Shown in pieces: positions 33,180 through 36,537 of a stretch of DNA of 36,537 bases (position 1 is its first letter; every line of letters begins with the position of its first letter). Under the pieces are notes generated by a model. The model worked only from the letters and a program-made list of their open reading frames with translations, ran no database searches and was not told where the DNA came from. This DNA comes from a virus, in the IMG/VR virus record IMGVR_UViG_3300044609_000146, positions 1 to 36,537 of that record, one strand, 5' to 3'. A program made the translations under genes and the position numbers.

Positions 33180-34184
33180 ATGACAACAACGATTGAGGAT
33201 ATCCTATCAAGGTTAGACCCAAAGACAAGAAAACGTGTACAGCAAGCAACCGAAGTTGAGATTGAAAGACAGCCAACGCCAAGCCTAAGTCTTAATGTTG
33301 GATTAAAGGGAGGTCTTGCTTATGGTCGTCAAGTTCTTATTTGGGGAAACAAGTCTGCAGGAAAATCATCTTTCTGTTTGCAGATGATTGCAGATGCTCA
33401 AAAAGATGGTAAGACTTGTGCCTGGATTGATTCAGAGCAGTCCTACTCACCTGAGTGGGCTACAAAACTAGGTGTTGATTCTGAAAAACTTATTTACTCA
33501 CCTGCAAAAACTATAAATGATATGGTTGATGTTGCAGTAGACTTGATGAACGCAGGAGTAGATTTAATTGTAGTTGATTCTATCTCTGCACTACTTCCTG
33601 CAATCTACTTTGAAAAAGATGGTAATGAACTTAAAGAACTACAAGACACCAAGCAGATTGGTGCAGAAGCAAAGGACATGACCCATGCAGTTAAGATGCT
33701 TAATTACGCAAATAAAAACACGTTGCTCGTACTTATATCACAACAACGTAATAGCTTTGGTGGGATGCATGCAACTCATATTCCTACTGGTGGTATGGCA
33801 GTTAAGTTCTTTTCAAGCACCATCGTAAAATTATGGTCAAGCGAATCAGAAGCTAGTTCTATTAAAGATAAGGTAACTGTTGGTGATCGTTTGATTGAAC
33901 AAAAGGTTGGTCGCCCAGTTAACTGGACTATTGACTATAACAAGACTGGACCACAGTTTATTGGTGGATCATATGACTTCTACTTCCAAGGAGATCACGT
34001 TGGTGTAGACACCATCGCTGACCTAGTTGATACAGCAGAACTTATGGGTATCATTGAACGTGGCGGTGCTTGGTATACAGTTCTAGAAGAGCGTTTACAG
34101 GGACGAGCAAAAGTGGTAGAATATGTTAGAGAAAATAAAGAGGTATTTGACACTCTAGAAAGCATGGTGTATGCAAAGCTATGA
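33180..34184 (+). CDS. RecA-like recombinase
   Basis: A 334-residue protein from ATG 33180. Walker A is G56-N-K-S-A-G-K-S63, Walker B is L-I-V-V-D-S-I-S-A-L, and the L2-adjacent segment is L-V-L-I-S-Q-Q-R-N-S-F-G-G-M-H. W-I-D-S-E-Q-S-Y-S-P-E-W-A matches the RecA motif around the catalytic Glu. It is slightly shorter than bacterial RecA (about 350) and lacks a long acidic C-terminal tail. It would bind ssDNA and perform strand exchange for recombination-dependent replication and repair, working with the ssDNA-binding protein, the Cas4-like nuclease and the resolvase encoded nearby. It has its own promoter; the stop overlaps the next start (ATGA). Confidence 0.93.
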   Translation: MTTTIEDILSRLDPKTRKRVQQATEVEIERQPTPSLSLNVGLKGGLAYGRQVLIWGNKSAGKSSFCLQMIADAQKDGKTCAWIDSEQSYSPEWATKLGVDSEKLIYSPAKTINDMVDVAVDLMNAGVDLIVVDSISALLPAIYFEKDGNELKELQDTKQIGAEAKDMTHAVKMLNYANKNTLLVLISQQRNSFGGMHATHIPTGGMAVKFFSSTIVKLWSSESEASSIKDKVTVGDRLIEQKVGRPVNWTIDYNKTGPQFIGGSYDFYFQGDHVGVDTIADLVDTAELMGIIERGGAWYTVLEERLQGRAKVVEYVRENKEVFDTLESMVYAKL

Positions 34185-34372
34185 TCAATCCAAATGATTT
34201 TATAAACACTACTCCTAAGCAGGAAGAACCAAAAGAAGAATTGAATATGGTTGGTGGTACATTTATTTGTCAAGAATGCCTTGTGCCAGTTAAAGAGGCT
34301 GCCCTAGATGAAGACTCAATGACGTTAGCATACACCTGTAAAGACGGACATAAGAACGAAGCAAGCCTTTGA
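34181..34372 (+). CDS. Small zinc-binding protein
   Basis: A 63-residue protein from ATG 34181 (ATGA overlap with the RecA-like gene). After an acidic proline-containing N-terminus it shows C30-Q-E-C33 and C53-K-D-G-H57, a C-x-x-C plus C-x3-H zinc site. It is too small for an enzyme. It probably assists the recombination proteins or binds nucleic acid; no family was recognised. The end overlaps the following TTG start as TTGA. Confidence 0.7.
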   Translation: MINPNDFINTTPKQEEPKEELNMVGGTFICQECLVPVKEAALDEDSMTLAYTCKDGHKNEASL

Positions 34373-34674
34373 GTGAAGCAGCAGAGTTAAAACGTATTGG
34401 TGCTAAGGCACATAAAAACTCTGGTCGTGGTCAATACTATAAGGGCGATGGCAATACGGATGAGTTTATTGTAGACGTAAAAGAGGCAGGTAAAAGCTTT
34501 ACTCTCAACCAAGATGTATGGGCTAAGATCGTCACAGACACCCTGAGAACGGATAAAACCAAATATCCTGCCTTACTACTGGCTATCGGGGAGACACAAA
34601 AGATAAGATTAGCAGTCATTGAATGGGCTGCCCTAGAAGATTTAATGGAGAGAGCAAATGGAATCAACACTTGA
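34369..34674 (+). CDS. Small PD-(D/E)XK-like nuclease, possible Holliday junction resolvase
   Basis: A 101-residue protein. The reading frame begins at TTG 34369, overlapping the previous TGA; no ATG or GTG is available near, so the TTG start is accepted. The core shows K-N-S-G-R-G-Q, then G-D-G-N-T-D-E-F-I-V-D-V-K, with the D...D-x-K pattern of the PD-(D/E)XK fold, then S-F-T-L and a helix with W-A-K-I-V-T-D. Archaeal Hjc-like resolvases have the same size and order. It follows RecA and precedes the Cas4-like nuclease. The family call is moderate: the fold is recognised from motif order only. Confidence 0.55.
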   Translation: MSEAAELKRIGAKAHKNSGRGQYYKGDGNTDEFIVDVKEAGKSFTLNQDVWAKIVTDTLRTDKTKYPALLLAIGETQKIRLAVIEWAALEDLMERANGINT

Positions 34675-34993
34675 GTTTATTAGTCAAGTAACAGAGTTTA
34701 ATGATATTCATGAATACATGAAGGACCCAGAGCTTGATGAGGCTATGGCATTAATTGTAAAGATTATGATGAAACCAGATATTCCATCTGTTCAAGCAGT
34801 TGCCTTAATTGGAAAACTTCAGGCAATGTCTGCTAAGTTTGCTATTCTTGCAACTTATTATACAACGATTGCAAAGGGTCCATCGGGAAGTGTAAATAAC
34901 ACAAAGAAGAATGTATACTATACAATGAAAGAATCAATAGATAAAATCGTAGATGCCTTAAAGTATCTTGCACGATACAACTTAGGAGCATAG
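34658..34993 (+). CDS. Hypothetical helical protein
   Basis: A 111-residue protein from ATG 34658 (GGAGAGAG upstream), overlapping the previous gene by 17 bases. It is helical throughout (E-A-M-A-L-I-V-K-I-M-M-K, A-V-A-L-I-G-K-L-Q-A-M-S-A-K-F-A-I-L-A) and ends L-K-Y-L-A-R-Y-N-L-G-A. It has no cysteine or recognisable active site. Its place between two nuclease-like genes makes a partner role in recombination likely, but this is inference. Confidence 0.75.
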   Translation: MESTLEFISQVTEFNDIHEYMKDPELDEAMALIVKIMMKPDIPSVQAVALIGKLQAMSAKFAILATYYTTIAKGPSGSVNNTKKNVYYTMKESIDKIVDALKYLARYNLGA

Positions 34994-34994
34994 A

Positions 34995-35777
34995 ATGGCT
35001 AAAAATTTAATAGGAAGTCTAGTAACAAAACCAAGAGATACAAAGTTAGATGCAAAGAAGTACCGCCTTGCATTAGGTAAGGCATATCTAGAAGGTAAGA
35101 ATGGTATTCAGTTTACAACCAAGAAAACATTTTCACCATCTACCGTTGGTTATGGTTATGGCAAGTGTCCAAGATATTGGAACCTTGCATTTAGCGGTGT
35201 AGAGTTTAAGAATAGTTTTAACGCCCAAGGTATGGCTGCAATGAATGCAGGTACACAGGCACATGATCGTATTCAGTCTGCTATGGGCAAGGTGGAATAT
35301 GGAAAGCTTGTTGAGCTTGAGCGTGAAGTAAAAGTAGTAGATCCACCTATCCGTGGTTTTGCAGATGCAATCATTGAGATTGACGGAGAAGAAATAGTTG
35401 GTGAAATCAAAACGGTTAAGTCTGAAGGTTTTGATATTCGTAAAGATACTTCTACTGGTGCAGATAGTCACGTTGTCCAGCTATTGATTTACATGAAGGC
35501 TATGGACATGAAAGAAGGCTTCTTCCTTTATGAGAATAAAAATAGCCATGAGCTTGCTTGTATCCCTATCGTAATGTCTGAAGAAAATGCAAAGTATTCA
35601 GACTACATCTTTGACTGGATGCGTGAAGTATATACGGCTTGGGAAGAAAAGAAAAACATTAAAAGACCGTTTACTGAAAAGAGTAGCAACTGCACCTACT
35701 GCCCAATTAAAATAGCGTGTTGGGATAAACCAGATGGTCGTACAAAGATTGAGCCACTAGAGGTTAGGTCTTTGTGA
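34995..35777 (+). CDS. Cas4-like RecB-family nuclease with iron-sulphur cysteines
   Basis: A 260-residue protein from ATG 34995. The PD-(D/E)XK core is G-T-Q-A-H90-D, G-F-A-D124-A-I, then E-I-V-G-E137-I-K139 and the Q162-L-L-I-Y166 motif, matching the H, D, E-x-K and Q-x-x-x-Y order of RecB-type nucleases. Four cysteines, C58 near the N-terminus and C233, C236 and C242 near the C-terminus, have the spacing of a [4Fe-4S] cluster as in Cas4 and AddB. Viral Cas4-like enzymes resect DNA ends for recombination. No CRISPR array or other cas gene is present, so a role in phage recombination is more likely than spacer acquisition. The stop overlaps the next start (GTGA). Confidence 0.88.
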   Translation: MAKNLIGSLVTKPRDTKLDAKKYRLALGKAYLEGKNGIQFTTKKTFSPSTVGYGYGKCPRYWNLAFSGVEFKNSFNAQGMAAMNAGTQAHDRIQSAMGKVEYGKLVELEREVKVVDPPIRGFADAIIEIDGEEIVGEIKTVKSEGFDIRKDTSTGADSHVVQLLIYMKAMDMKEGFFLYENKNSHELACIPIVMSEENAKYSDYIFDWMREVYTAWEEKKNIKRPFTEKSSNCTYCPIKIACWDKPDGRTKIEPLEVRSL

Positions 35778-36076
35778 AAGATTGTGTACAATGTAAACAA
35801 CCCTTTGACTTTAAAACACATAACCAAAAGTATTGTTCTAAAGAGTGCTGTAGGCTTGCTACTAATAAAAAAATTATGCAAAAGTATTATATTAAGAAGC
35901 AGCGTTTGGCTGGTGCAGAAAGACTATGTGCTAATTGTAAAAATCAATTAAGCAGATACAATTCAGATACTAAGTGTACAATGTGTCAAGAACTCGAAAG
36001 AAAGAATAAGTCAAACATAGCGAAAGGAAACATACAAGATGTCATTAGCAAGCTTGGCAAAGCCAAAAGCAGGTAA
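35774..36076 (+). CDS. Double zinc-knuckle protein
   Basis: A 100-residue basic protein from GTG 35774. It carries two C-x-x-C/C-x(2-3)-C zinc sites: C4/C7 with C21/C25, and C52/C55 with C68/C71. Lysine-rich stretches follow (N-K-K-I-M-Q-K-Y-Y-I-K-K). The design suggests nucleic-acid binding. It lies between the Cas4-like nuclease and the RuvC-like gene and overlaps the latter by 38 bases. No named family was recognised. Confidence 0.75.
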   Translation: MKDCVQCKQPFDFKTHNQKYCSKECCRLATNKKIMQKYYIKKQRLAGAERLCANCKNQLSRYNSDTKCTMCQELERKNKSNIAKGNIQDVISKLGKAKSR

Positions 36077-36537
36077 AGTCTTGGGCATTGATGCATCTAC
36101 TGGGTCTATTGCTTTTTGCTTATTTGAAAACGGTGTTCCTGTTAGATATGGAAAGTTTCCTTTAGAGGGAATGGATATTTATGAAAAGGTTGCAGATGCA
36201 GGAAAGAAAACAAAGATTGCATCTGAGTTTCTAAAGCCAGACTATGTTGCTATTGAGTCAGCTATTATGGTTAAGTCTGCTGATGCAGGTTTAAAGATTG
36301 CAATGATTGTTGGTGCAGCACTTTCTGTGTTGCTAAAGCCAGGAGTTAAGACGGTTTCTATTGCACCTATCCAGTGGCAAGCATTTATTGGAAACAAAAA
36401 TCCAACCAAAGCAGATAAGTTAGCATTGGAAAATGAAATCCCAGGAAAGTCTGTAAGCTGGTATAAGGGTGAAATGAGAAACAGAAGAAAGCAAAAAACT
36501 ATGGACTTCTTTAATACAACCTTTGGTACAGACATTG
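36039..36537 (+). CDS. RuvC-like Holliday junction resolvase, 3'-truncated by the window
   Basis: The frame opens at ATG 36039 (AAAGGA about 10 bases before) and is still open at the last base, giving 166 visible residues. V-L-G-I-D-A-S-T-G-S (D18) and D-Y-V-A-I-E-S-A (E73) are the first two acidic sites of the RNase H/RuvC fold; the later Asp residues would be downstream. It probably resolves branched intermediates during replication and packaging. It overlaps the zinc-knuckle gene by 38 bases in another frame. With the small PD-(D/E)XK protein upstream, the phage may encode two junction-processing enzymes of different folds. Confidence 0.85.
   Translation, partial: MSLASLAKPKAGKVLGIDASTGSIAFCLFENGVPVRYGKFPLEGMDIYEKVADAGKKTKIASEFLKPDYVAIESAIMVKSADAGLKIAMIVGAALSVLLKPGVKTVSIAPIQWQAFIGNKNPTKADKLALENEIPGKSVSWYKGEMRNRRKQKTMDFFNTTFGTDI

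Noticed and set aside
34369-36537. Cas4-like gene as a sign of a CRISPR-Cas system
   Set aside because: No repeat-spacer array and no cas1, cas2 or effector gene is visible; the neighbours are recombination genes.
1-36537. Endolysin, holin or peptidoglycan hydrolase
   Set aside because: No lysozyme, amidase, NLPC/P60 or M23 motif was seen, and no short gene with paired transmembrane helices. The phosphoesterase at 24056 is not a lysin. Lysis genes are probably outside the window.
1-36537. tRNA genes, integrase, attachment site or transposase
   Set aside because: No cloverleaf-like sequence ending in CCA-type context and no recombinase or transposase motifs were found among the translated genes. 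An unaided reading could miss a degenerate tRNA.

Overview
This 36.5 kb window looks like a contiguous piece of a tailed double-stranded DNA phage genome with siphovirus-like tail genes. Every supported gene is on the + strand, packed head to tail with 1-17 nt overlaps or very short gaps. The DNA is visibly AT-rich. The likely host is an actinobacterium, perhaps a low-GC freshwater lineage. This is an inference from three things: the mix of phage-encoded DnaE-type polymerase, RecA-like, Cas4-like and RuvC-like genes; the look of the ssDNA-binding protein; and a short DUF2510-like W-Y-x-D-P motif near the C-terminus of the tape measure, a motif typical of Actinobacteria. No integrase, capsid, terminase, lysis or tRNA gene is visible in the window.

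Layout. (1) 1-1342: the 3' end of the major tail tube gene, a strong terminator, then the two-frame tail assembly chaperone pair with a clear -1 frameshift signal (CCCAAAC at 950-956 followed by a stem). (2) 1335-10958: a 3207-residue tape measure protein. (3) 10961-19040: distal tail protein, large tail hub protein and three baseplate or tail-tip proteins. (4) 19042-23982: an S74-terminated tail fibre, a short coiled-coil protein and an H-type-lectin-like protein. (5) 24056-26332: a metallophosphoesterase, a zinc-ribbon protein, a helix-turn-helix protein and small unknown genes. (6) 26319-36537: the replication and recombination block, with DnaB-like helicase, CHC2/TOPRIM primase, ssDNA-binding protein, DNA polymerase III alpha, MazG-like pyrophosphohydrolase, RecA-like recombinase, a small PD-(D/E)XK-like protein, a Cas4-like nuclease, zinc-finger proteins and a RuvC-like resolvase cut by the window end.

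The most unusual object is inside the tape measure. Between about residues 712 and 1780 the expected helical protein is interrupted by a block of globular modules. These are an ADP-ribosyltransferase-like domain (R851, S895/S897/S898, E967-K-E969), a protein-kinase-fold-like domain (K1047, E1063, D1150, N1155, D1167), a second, diverged ADP-ribosyltransferase-like domain (R1379, S1423, E1531, with the first Glu of ExE replaced by Ile), and at least one unidentified module. Short G-G-R-x-x-G-Y-A-type linkers mark several of the boundaries. Tape measure proteins leave the tail during DNA ejection, so this could be a host-takeover effector set delivered with the tape measure. That delivery role is inference; the motifs are visible.

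Expression signals are also distinctive. Several gaps carry good sigma-70-like promoters (TTGACA/TATAAT class), often with a TGn extended -10. In two of them the -10 lies in the loop of a hairpin. One zinc-ribbon gene appears to be transcribed leaderless. The structural genes from 10961 to 23313 run without a visible intergenic promoter and are probably co-transcribed and translationally coupled.
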